From: Strix aluco
Taxonomy: Eukaryota; Chordata; Aves; Strigiformes; Strigidae
Assembly (NCBI RefSeq): GCF_031877795.1
Contig: NC_133957.1
Span: forward strand, 7,307,009 to 7,371,008
DNA: 64,000 bases
Direction: 5' to 3'
Shown here one piece after another: positions 44,801-56,800 of this stretch. The notes beneath the pieces were generated by a model, which was given only the letters and a program-made list of their open reading frames with translations, made no database searches and was not told the origin of the DNA. The number at the start of each line of letters is the position of its first letter. The stretch's first letter is position 1. Both the position numbers and the translations under genes were made by a program.

Positions 44801-47800
44801 CCACCTACGATTCTTTTTTAGCAGTTCTATGCACAAATCAACTCCCACTAGCCGGTGACGACTGTCTGGGATCATCTATCAAGGTCTGCAGCAAAGCTTT
44901 GTGGTTTAGTCCAGATTCTAATCCCGTGCACGAGGAACTGTGTGGGAGCCCCCTGCAACGTCCCCCTCTGTCTCCTGGGGGCTTCTCCACCCGCGATGGC
45001 TTTGAGGGGCACCAGAAGTGGCTCTTAACCCGCTCGTTGTCTTCTTCCAGCCGTAGAGCTTGCAACATGCAAGAAGGAGCCACTTCTAAGCGCTCCCGAC
45101 TCACACGTACCGTCACTCTGAGAGTGGAAAAGCAAGTTGTGAAGGATCTTGATTCTCTCCGTTGGACGCTGGCTGTTGTCCCTCTTGTCCTCCAGCTGGA
45201 TCACGGCCTTCTGGATGCTGCCTTTGATCATTGCCTCCACGTTGAGGAACTGTGGTTGGAAAAGATGGGAGGTCAGTTGGTTTCTCAACACTACTTTAGC
45301 CCAGGGACGCTTGTCCTGGGACATGAACTTCTCCAGCTCCAAGGTCTGTACCCATCTCACCATCCCAACAAACCCTGGGTAAGTCCCTCCCCGGGGTGCA
45401 GAGGGCTGCTGCTGTCCCTGGGAAGGGACACAGATTTGTTGAGGGAGAAAAGGCTTCTGGGCTTGTACCAGTCACTCAGAGAGGGGCTGGGAGACGACCA
45501 CCCTACTTCGATCTCGCAGCGGGACCCAGGAAGATCTGCAGTTAGTTTTTCCTGTGAGAAGGTACCAGCCCCAGCCAGAGATCAAAAGCAGATCTCAAAA
45601 CGTCTGGTGATACCCAAGCCAGTTCTTACCCAATGCCAAGCAACTAAAATGAGGACAAAAAAAGGAAAAAACCAAAAAACCTACCTTTTCCTCTGGGTAA
45701 AGACCTGTGTCGATGAGGCTTCCCGAGGCAGCAGAATTCTCTGGAGAACCTGAAATCACAATCAACCACACAACTCAGCCATCAAAACCCCAACAAGAGA
45801 TACGTGCACCCATGGGAGGTGGCGGGGGTTTGGGGCCTTGACAATCAACAGAGAGAAATAAAGCAGCCCTGGGGTGGAAATCAGCTTCTTGATGACACAA
45901 GCCCCTCAAATTTGGGGAGGTTACCTGTTGGAAGTGTGGGAAAAGAAAAATAGCGAGAAATCTGCAAAACACACATTTCCTTAACACATGATGCCCAGAA
46001 CAGACACAGGATGGGATGAAGATTCAGTGATTTGTGTTGTCGTGGTGCCAAGGAGGGACATGGAGTGAGGTGGAGACCGCGCGGTCCCGTTCTTTCACTT
46101 CTCTCAAGGACAGGTTTATCTCCTGCTCTTCCCCTTCTCTCCGGGACGGTTTGGCAGTAGTCCAGCACCTTGTCTCTCATTCTTCCTCTTTTCCCACAAA
46201 AAAACAGCGCACCCCTCGCACCAAGGAACGTGCCGAGTCGTTACTCAAGAGATAACGGCTTGACCACATTCCCACCCACTCACACAAGATAAATCCTACC
46301 CCGAGTTTGTGTCTGACTCAGGGGGATGATAATCCAACACCAAATCAGAGGGACAGATCGATGGGTTTGTGCTCCTCGCCCCACCCCAGAAGCCTTTTGG
46401 TAAGATTTGAGTCCTCAGCTACGCCGAGCGATTACCTGGGAATTAATTGTGTGTGATTGCAATCATTTTTCTTTTGTGCAGTGCTCTAGAGCCAACCTGC
46501 AGTGTGTGCATTTATCGTAGGAAATCTTAAAGAATCTGTAAACGTTGCATAAAAATAAACTGTACTATTTGTGAATCTGACAGCTTCTCTTGAACGCAGC
46601 CGGACCTACAGCCTACGGGGTGTTCGTGCATCTGGTGTCAGGCCTAGAGCCACGGCCCTAATTGGCAAAACAATTAAGAGATAAGTCCAGCCACCCCCAG
46701 CCCCTCTGTAAAAGGAGCAAGCTTTTTAAAACTCTTTTCTCTTAGGATATTATTAATAGCAGAAATCATTAATAAATAGATATTGGTTTATAGGTTTGAT
46801 TAATAGAGCACAGGTGCTGGAAGAACAATACTGACAGTTCAGTGCCAATACTGCTCCTCTGTCCCCTGTACAGCCCTCATCATGGCCGGCTTAAACCCAG
46901 TCAAGCTGAATTAACAAAAATCAATCTTAGGTATTAAGTTTTAAACATAACAAAAGATAAGAAATAAATTATTAACTTAGAGTAAGCAATTTAGAAAAGC
47001 TGGGTAATAGAAAAGCTAGACATAGATTGATTATATGTTAAATAGAATATTTTGTGTCTTTTTACAGAAGTTTAAAAATTAATTGGGATGAAGATTGATT
47101 AGAAAATAAACAATCACGATGACTGAAGACTGCATCAGTGAGCAGCGATGTCAGAAGAGGAACCAGAACGGAACAAGAAGACCTAGTCGAAACTGTGGAA
47201 TATAATGGACTTTTGAAATTGATGATGGATTGAGAACCATAAGTTCCTGGAAAATCACCAAAGACTTTGTATTGTATGTTATACCATATCTAGAGAGGGC
47301 GCTTTTTGTTGGCTGTGGCCACTCCCTGGGGTGTTGGCTCAACTCTGAGCTGTTAATAAAGCCAGCCTAGAGTTACCCACAGTCTGGGGAAATTCTTTAA
47401 GACCCTCTAATCTCTGAGGACTGGCTAGAACGCAAGGGGATTCATCTCTTACCAAATTAATTCATCGCCTTAAATGCAACAAGATCTCTAAGCAAGAACA
47501 TGGATTTGAGTCACCCAGAGTCAGCTCGTAACAATGGATCAAACCGTTTCCACCCGATTTTCCCAACCCTCCGGTCAAAGAAGTCAACAAGTGCGTGTTG
47601 ACTCTGTACGGAAGGAGACCACAATGGAGCACAGGTCTGATGGGGAGTGGCTGAGGGAACTGGGGGGGTTTAGTCTGGAGAAGAGGAGGCTGAGGGGAGA
47701 CCTCATGGCCCTCTGCAACTCCCTGAAAGGAGGGTGCAGAGAGGGGGGAGGAGTCTCTGGAGCCAAGGAACCAGCGCCAGGCCAAGAGGGAATGGCCTCA

Positions 47801-50800
47801 AGCTGCGCCAGGGCAGGGTCAGACTGGCTCTTAGGAAGGATTTCTTTGCAGAAGGGGCTGTTGGGCGTTGGAATGGGCTGCCCAGGGCAGGGGGGGAGTC
47901 CCCATCCCTGGAGGGGTTGAAGAGTCGGGTTGACCCAGCGCTGAGGGATCTGGTGGAGTTGGGAATGGTCAGTGTGAGGTTCATGGTTGGACGGGAGGAG
48001 CTTCAAGGTCTCTTCCAACCAAGGTGACTCTGGGATTCTGCGGAGGTCACCTCACTGCGAAGCCCTTGGAAGCAGCAAGTGCTCCTGGGACCCACAGCTT
48101 GGGACCTGCTTGATCTCATCACCAGGTGGGACGCCAGAGGATGGGGTGGGGGGGGTTCTGGAAGGGAGAGCAGCGCCGAGATGGCGGGTTTACGCTGGGA
48201 GGCTTCTTACCTGTCGGGAGCTGCTGCAGGGAACTGCTCAGGAAAATCTCGGCAACGGACATTTTGGAGAGCTGGCCAAGATTGGCCTTGAAGTTGTCTG
48301 GGGGCATCAGGTCATCCAAGTGGATGGATTTCCACTCGCCTGGAGAGGGAGGAGGATGGATCAGTCCAGCTGCTCCCCTCTGGGGCATCAGAATCTGGGA
48401 TTTACCAACCCCCCAGGGCAGGAAGGCAGCGAGAGATGGAAGATCCACCACGTGATGTCTTCACCTTCCCCTCCCGCCCTTTTCCTGACCCAAAGGAGCA
48501 AGCGTAAGCTCACCGCTGTCAAAAGCCAGGTAGCTGCACCCGCCCAGAACCCGCGGGACTTTGGTAATCAGCACCACGTGCAGCAGGTGGGGGCTGGCCG
48601 ACCTCCTCCGCTCGTCTGTCATGCAGTACCTGGAAGCACCAGCACAGGGTCAGAACTAGTTAATTCCGGACTCGTTTGATCGATAACAACCGCATCTCAT
48701 CCCTCTCTGAGCCCTTCCGGGGGTCAATCTCCCTCTCCACCAGCAACTGAATCTGCTTTTTTGGGGGATGCCACCCCAAGAGGACATTCTTTCTGGGAGT
48801 TGCTGGTACAATTTGCTACAAGCACAGAGGAAAGTGAGACAGGAGAGTCCAGAGCAGAGTTCAAGGCTTTGGGGGGGCAAAAAAGGCCAAAAGGCAGCGG
48901 TTTTCTGAAAAGTATGTTGCGAGTGAAAGGAGGAAGGGAGAAGGGAGGAAGGTGGGAGGAGGGAGGGAGAGGGAGGAAGGAGGGAGGAGGAAGGAGGAGG
49001 GAGGGAGGAGGGAGGGAGGAAGGAGGAAGGAGGGAGGAAGAGGGAGGAGAGTGGTAGGAAGGAGGGAGGAGGGAAGGAGGAGGAGGGAGGAGAAGGGAGG
49101 ACTGAGGGAGGAAGGAAGAGGGAGGCAGGAGGAGGGAGGGAGGAACGACAAAGGCCACTGAAGGACAGAGGAGGAAGAAGAGAGGCCAAAGGACGGCTGC
49201 TTACTTGGCACAGGCCAGGAGCCTTTTGCCGCTCTGCGGCTCATCGAAATGAAACTGGACGAGGAGCAGCCTCGCTTCCTGTGGCTCCCGGAAGAAATTC
49301 CTACAACAAAAGGGCCCTTTTAACACTTCCTTCTAGGAAGGTCCCACCCCACCCCCCCGAAACACAGAAATCACCTACGAGGGGAAAGAAAAGGAAGGGG
49401 AGAACCCACCTGAGGTCCTGGCGGAAAGCGCGTTCGGTGTCAAACTGGCTTAGGAAGAGGCAGTGGATGTTGTCTGGGAGGTTGAGCGTCTTTCTCAGGA
49501 CTTGTAAATCCTTTTGGTTCAACAGCCTGGAGTGGGTAGAAACCTGCAACCAAAAGGGAAAAGTGGTTTCAAACAGGTGGGATCCCCCCGGGGTGGCTGC
49601 TTGGGTGCTCGTCTACAGGCAGCGGGGAGGTGCCTCGAGCTTCTCAGCCCGAGCAGATCCCAACCACCTCCCAAGGAAGGGCAGAATCTGCAGAGGGTGG
49701 ACATTAAGCCCGTCATGGTCCTGGCCTAACGAAGATCACGGGGCCACCACGCTCACTTGGTAAAAAAAAAACCCCACCAGCACCCTTGGGTGCTTTCCAA
49801 CCTGGAGGCAGAGCCCGGCGGTGTTGCCTTTCTCCTTCTGCTGGTTCATCGTCTCGCGCAAGAGGCTGGTCAGGTCGTTGTGCTTCTGCTCGACGAAATA
49901 AAGCTCCTGGATCCGCTTGGCATCCTCCAGAGAGGAGTATTTCAGGCGGAGGACAGAGTCTGGAGTGGCACATTCCACCAGTTTGCTGGTGGCGGTGGCG
50001 AAGACCAGCTTGCCATAACGTTCGAAGCCGCCGCAGCGGAGCTGCTGGGAACTCTCCAGCACGATGGCGGCAGAGGCGTCGTCGCTGAAGCCGATGAAGA
50101 CGTCGTGTTCCTTGGGAGCGAGGGTGTGGGACCAGACGCTGAACGAATCGGGGTTCTCGATGTGGACAAAGCGTTCGGCCCAGCTCTCCAGATCCCGCTT
50201 GAGGTCTCGCTGCTGCCAGCTGAGGATGGTGTTCATGTCCAAGCAATGCTTCTCCAGCCGGCTCAGCAGAGGGGTGGGGAACTGCGTGTAAACCACCTTC
50301 TTCTCCTCTATAACGATCAGCCGGAACTCCTCCTTCACGCGGCTCTTCACCCGGTGAGTGCCAAGGCCCAGGTCAACGTAATAATTACCCCCCAGGCTGA
50401 CAAAACACTGATTGAGGGTATCGTAAAGGCTCTCGTAGAGGTTCTGGATGTTGAGGAGGATGACGGGCCTGCCGATCTCCATGCAGATCTTCACCCTGTT
50501 CACAGAGCGGCACACCTGGGAATAATCCTGGTCCCGCGGGAAACCGGAGCCAAAGATGATGTCGCAGTTGCCAGCGTCTATAAGCCGGGTCATCTGGATG
50601 ATCTGAAAGGCGGCGTTGTTGGTCGTCAGCAAGAGGAGGTAACGAGACATGAACCCCGCTCGCTGCTTCTCCATGTTCTCCTCCAGCAGGCGGATGCAGC
50701 TGATTTCCATCTCGCGGGGAAGATGCACCTCGCTGGTGCACTCACGGAAGATCGCCACGGGGTCAATATCTCTGGAGCCTCCAAAGTTTCTCTGAATGGC

Positions 50801-53800
50801 CTTTACGAGGAGCTCCTCTTGAGAACTGCACTTCCGGTCCTGCATGTAGGACACGATCATTTTGATTAAGCTGTAGAAGTCGCGAAGCCCGAAGAACTCC
50901 GTTCCCTGCCTTCGCAGCACGTTGCAGTAGAAGTTTGCCAGAATGGGGAATAAACCCTTGATTCTTTCAAAGTGAGGTTGGTCAGCACAGATGCCTTCGG
51001 CCGTCTTCACCAGCTCCTCCTCGCTAGGCTCAGTCCGAAAAACGAGGAGGCCCCTGTTCATCTTGGCAGGGTCTAAGGCCCAGTTGGAGATGCCCACAAA
51101 GCCAACTTTCTTGTAATCCTCCGGGGTCTCATCGTCGACGCATCCGTCTTCCAGAAGAGGATGCAGCGTCTTCAAGGGCATATCGGGCGAGTCTTCGGCC
51201 AGGCCGATCTCATCCAGCAGCACCACGGACGCAAACTCATCCAGGTTCTTGCCCTTCTGGAACTGGGCGCATTGTCGGAAGGTGGAGATGATGCCTTCTG
51301 GTTTGGAATGGGGGCTGCACTGGAAGGAGACCAGCTGGATCTCTTTGCATCTTTTGAACAACGGGCTTCTGGACAACGTGCCTTCCATGGCATCTACAGC
51401 GATGGTTTTGGAAAGAGATTTGGAGCTTCCTGGCTTCCCCACCAGAAAGAGCGGCACACGGAGGTCCATGCAGACGACCATCATGAAGATGTTCTCCATC
51501 AGAGCGTTGTTGCAGGCCGTGGCCTTAGGAACGGAGACGTGATCGAGAAACACCTCTTGGCACAACTCAATCTCTTGCTGGAGCTGGGAGGCGGCAACTG
51601 AGAAGGATTTTGCGACCTCCTCCAGGTATTCTTGGCGGCTCTCCAGGGACACGTAATAGCAGACCCCCACGGAAAGGACCAGCGCCCTTTGTGCTTCGTT
51701 CAAGGTCAGCTCCTCCACCTTCTTGCACCGCCTCTTCTCGTCGATCTGGTGGAAGAGGAGGTCTCTTAGGTTATAAAACCAGAGCACTATTTTCATGCAG
51801 CGGGCTATGTCCCGGAGGCTGGCGACTCTGCATTCGTTCTTCCTCTCCCTCAAGAACTCCTGGGAGGTTGAAATGACAGCGGTGAACATGTCCAGGTTTC
51901 CTGCAGGGATCTCGGTCTCCATGGTGGACTTCACGATCTCCCTGATGTAGAGGCTTTGTGTCTTCTCGTTCAGCTCCCCAAAATCCCAAACCAGAGGCAA
52001 TAAACTGGGAGGAAGGGGCTGCACCCGATACACCAACTGCCGCAAAGGAATGTAACCCAGCTTCTCCGGGGTGTCTTCACTCCGCACTCGGTATCCCAAA
52101 CCCGCTTTCTCCAGTTTTTCGATGGTCTCCTTGGTGTGTCTCTTGTAAGGGTTGCAGGCGGCCACTACTTTTAAGCGGTTGGAGGAAATCCGCACTCCGT
52201 TGACGCTGTGGTCACACAGCACTTCTTTGATGGCAAAGATGGCCTCCGAGGTGTTGGCTTCGTCGAAGAACAGCACCGTGTCTACGTCGTGCTCTTCGTT
52301 GGCGCGTGCCAGCGCCACGGCCTGCCTCACCTTCTCCTGGATGGTCTTGGAGGTGGTGCCACCGTGAACGCGCACCACCAGCATATTCTGAACGTTTCGG
52401 TCGGCCCGTTGCAGGTTGCACATGAACTGCACCAGTTTCGTCTTCCCGCAGCCCGTTTCGCCCATGATGATGACGGGGATGCCGCACTGGAACCGCAGGT
52501 GGATAGCCAACATCTTCATGGTGTTGTCCAGAGTCAGCTGGTACGAGGGATCTGGATCCTTCTCGTATTTCACACCGAAGACCCTGCAGAGGGCTTTCAG
52601 CTGCTCGTTTCTGGATAAGTCTTCAAATTTCTCATTAAAAGGAACATTTTGCAGTGCCAAGGTCATGTATAAACTCTTTTTCATGACCGCCTTCTCCAAA
52701 ACAGTCTGGGAATAAGCATCAATAGCATCCAAGTCCTGGTTGATGTGGAAACCCAGAAACTCCATGGAGTCATCCTCAGCGTGGAAGACAATGTAAGGGT
52801 GAGACTCCTGCTCCCACTTGCGTCGGATCTGATACTCTTCCAAAACACTGTCCATCTCCTTCCGCTCCTTGCTCGGCACGCTCTCGTCGGACATGTTGAG
52901 GGAAGGCATGGCGAAGTCCTTGGACATGGCGATCATGAACTTGACAACAAATGTTTTGAAGCCACTAAACTCCTGCCCAACCACCAGGCTGCAGAAGACT
53001 GATTTCTCACACTTCTGGAGCTGGAAGTTCAAGAAGTGAGTGAAGTTGCTGAGCTCGGTCCAGGAGGGTCTGCTTCTCCCACAGAATTCCATCAAGCACG
53101 CCAGGCATTCCCTCTCCGTCCCTTCGATGCTTCCAGGGGTAAAAGTGAAACTGTCGAGGTTCTCCTTCCGCTTGTATCTGCTGAGATATTGGTAGGACCT
53201 TTGGAAAGTGTCACTTTTTAGCTTGGTCCTGTCAAACTGCTCCTCCCTCAGTTCCGCGGGAGAGGCAGAGCTGGGATCTTCCAGCAACTCGAGCACCCGC
53301 TGCGGCGATACACACTCCACGGTTGGAAACAGGTTCAGGAATTTTTCCTCCATTTCAAGGGACATCTAAAAGCAAGAGGACACAAATCACCACGAGGACC
53401 CTTCTCCAACCTCCCACATTTGCCTACATCGCAAAAAACCCTTTTTTTATTTCCCCCTGGTCACAAATGGTTTGGAGAGTTTGGAAAAAAATGTAGGAAT
53501 GGCAAAATTTCTCCAAGCCTGCATGTGGATTGGAATCCCTATAACCATTAAGGTTGGTCTTGCCCAGGGTCCTGTCTTGGGTTGGGTGATCTCGTTACCT
53601 TCTCCTACGCTTTCTCCTGTTCCACCAAATCCTCGTGGAGATGGAGGGACCTGAACTCAGTCACTATTCACGGCACGGTGAGGAAACACAGACAGATGAT
53701 CAACCACTAGTGAACCTGGGTTGCATTTCCCACCTTCGGTAGTTCTAAAGCATGGCTTAATGCAAATCGGCTTTAAAAACATGCGGGAGGTTCAAGCTAC

Positions 53801-56800
53801 AGCAAAATTGGGATGAAAAAGCTCCCTTTTTCCTCCAAAACTCAGCGCAGGGCCTGATATTTCACTTTGAGTCAAGACGTGTTTGCCCTTGTTGCTTCTA
53901 CGTAGGCAAGACATCGCCCTGCCGAGAGACAGACTCTAAACTGTGCGTCGCTCCGGCGGAGGCATCAGAGATAAGCGGGTTTTACTCATGCTCAGCCTTA
54001 ACGGTTCCTCCCAAAATACCTCTTGCTTCCTCGTACTGCTCAGACCTTTCCCTCTTGCCAGGTACTCGATCAAGTAAAGATGGGAGGGTTTGCACTTCCA
54101 GACCAAGCCGTCGGGGCTCTGGATGTGCCGCAGGATGCAGAGGTCGATCAGCAGCCGGTAGAGACCCTTCGATACCTGGCAGGGAAAAAAAAAAAAAAAA
54201 ATAAACAAATTAAAATTGGCGCTCGCTGCTCTGATTGGGCTGGATTTAAGTTTCCACCTCCTTTCCCTCCTGGTGCGTGCGGGTGCTGTCTTGCACCACC
54301 TCTTCTTGTCCAGGTGAAGATCCAAGCACTCACCACTGGAGACACATCGATGTGGAAGATGATGGGCTGGATTTCGGTCATGGATTCCTTGATGGAGAAG
54401 AGTTCCTCCACGAAGAACTGGAAATCGATCTCCGACTCCATCAGCCGAATGGTTTTATGAAGAAGCAGCGTGCCACCCAACTGGGCACGGACCTTCCTGA
54501 GGGTATTGTCCACAAAAAGGGATTTCCCTAAGGAGCAGAGGAGAAAATTGTGAACCAATCCACCCTTCTACACTTGCACATGACTCAAATCAAGGAAATC
54601 TCTCCCTAAAAGCACAAAATCTCTCCCTAAAAGGACAAAATCTCCCTAAAAGTGCAAAATCTCTCCCTAGAAGAGAAAAATCTCTCCCTAAAAGCACAAA
54701 ATCTCCCTAAAAGCACAAAATCCCTCCCTGAAAGCACAAAATCCCTCCCTAAAAGAGCAAAACCTCTCCCTAGAAGAGCAAATTCTCTCCCTAAAAGCAC
54801 ACAATCTCCCTAAAAGTACAAAATCTCTCCCTAAAGCACAAAATCTCTCCATAAAAGGACAAAATCTCCCTAAAGTGCAAAATCTCTCCATAAAAGCTCA
54901 ATATCTCTCCATAAGAGCACACAGTCTCTCCCTACAACACAGTGTGTCAGCTCGCTTCCTCGGTTTGAGGTACGACTCGGGACACGCCTCCCCACCAACT
55001 TACCCATTCCCGCCTGCTCCGAGAAGATGAACTTCACGTTCTGCTGATGGGGCTCCTCAAAGGCCTGAGCCGCGGGGGCCGTCCCGCTCGGCACTTTGAG
55101 GTGCCTCTGCAGGTAGCTCTGGATTTCCATCTCGGAGTGCCATGAGAACGTCACCTTGTAGGCATCAAAGGCCGTGATGACGTAGGAGTTGTGAGCTTTG
55201 GCGTTGCAGAAGATGACGAATCTGTAGTTGGGGATGCTGGAAGATTGCACCAGGCGGAAGAAGTGCGACTCCAGTTGTTTGGAAACTTTATAATTTAATT
55301 TATCAGCGCCCAGCAGGCAGTAGATCTTCTGGTCTTGGGAACCTGGGGACAGAGCTCTCCTGACAAGCAGCTCCACCTCCTCCTCCTCCGTGTCGGGGGT
55401 GCACACCAGGACCTCATCGTACGAGGGGAGAGGGGCCGTCTCAGTGTGTCGGTAGATGAACAACATGTTGGGTAACATTTCCTCTTCCTTACACAGGACG
55501 AGAAGTGGTTTCCCCTCTTCGAAGCCTATGGGTAAGCTCCTCCCAACACGTTGGGTCTCTAGAGTGGCCAAGCGCTTCAGCGTCTCCCCAAAAACATCCA
55601 AACCGATGTATTTATCGGACACCAGGCCAGCAAATTTCTTACAGTAGGCGTCCCAGAGCAGATTCACCTTGTCGTAAAGAGACGGCAAACTCTCAAAGGA
55701 GGCGGCCAACTCATCGTCGGCCAGGGCGCTGAAGGAAACCTGGTCAACGTCTCTGTTCGCCGTCTTGAATTTCCGTCTCTGCTGCAGGAAGGTTTCTCTC
55801 GCCTCCTCGTACAACCTGCTGAGCTCTTCAACCTTCTCCTGGTTGTCGCTGTGCTCGAAGGCGAAGTCCATGAGCATCTGCTCCGTGATGGGCGGGTTGT
55901 CCAGGCAGCTCTGCAAGGCCGCCTTGGCCACCGCCTCGTCGTAGCCCGATTCAGCCAAACTTTTGATGAACTGGGGGAAACGGATGACGTAGTCGTGCCA
56001 GGTCACCGATTCCTCGTCTCCCTCCAAGGCATTCACCGAGTCCAGAGGAGTCATCAGTGCATCCCCCAGGGCTTTTTTGATATCTTCTCCGCTGATGTCA
56101 TGCTTGATGGAGGAAAGCATGATGAGCACCTGTGGTTCTACGATGCCTTTCTGGACTCGGGCCAGCTGGCTGCACAAATAGAAGAGCTGGTGCGCAGTGA
56201 ACAGGTTGAGATGGTAGTAGGTGTCCCTTTGAGTCTCCAGGTACTTCTTCCACTCCACCAGGCAATGCTCCATTGCCTTCGAGAGGCTGTCCAGCTCCTC
56301 CAGGAGGGGTCTTGTGCTCTGAACAAGGATCTTGGCAATTCCAAACTCTGTGTAGACCTTCACCCGGTGCTCAGGGTTGCAGTAGATGTCAGCCTTCCAG
56401 TCAATGAAGAGGATGTTGCCAATGCTGAGAAGCTCCAGGTACAACTTCCCAACCGTTTCAACTTTTTCCAATATCTGTAACATGCCAAAGACACAACAGG
56501 GAAATGGATCATGTCCTGCAGCACGTCCCCAGCAGCTTCCAAACACCACCCGGGTCACACTTTACTCCAGAGATCTGTACAGTTGTAGGCTCCCAGTACA
56601 AGAGAGACATGAACGTACCGGGGAGGGAAGATGATGAAGGGACTGGAGCATCCAGCTGCGTGGCTGGTGCCATACTCAAGGTTTGGGCTTCTGTGATCAT
56701 GGACCTACCCTTGAGAAGCCGGGTCTACCCTTGAGAAGCCAGGTCTGCCCTTGAGAAGCCGGGTCTACCCTTGAGAAGCTGGGTCTGCCCTTGAGAAGCC

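Noticed and set aside
49757-50869. 370-codon plus-strand open frame
   Set aside because: It is antisense to the RNF213 giant exon and arises from its codon composition. No family resemblance.
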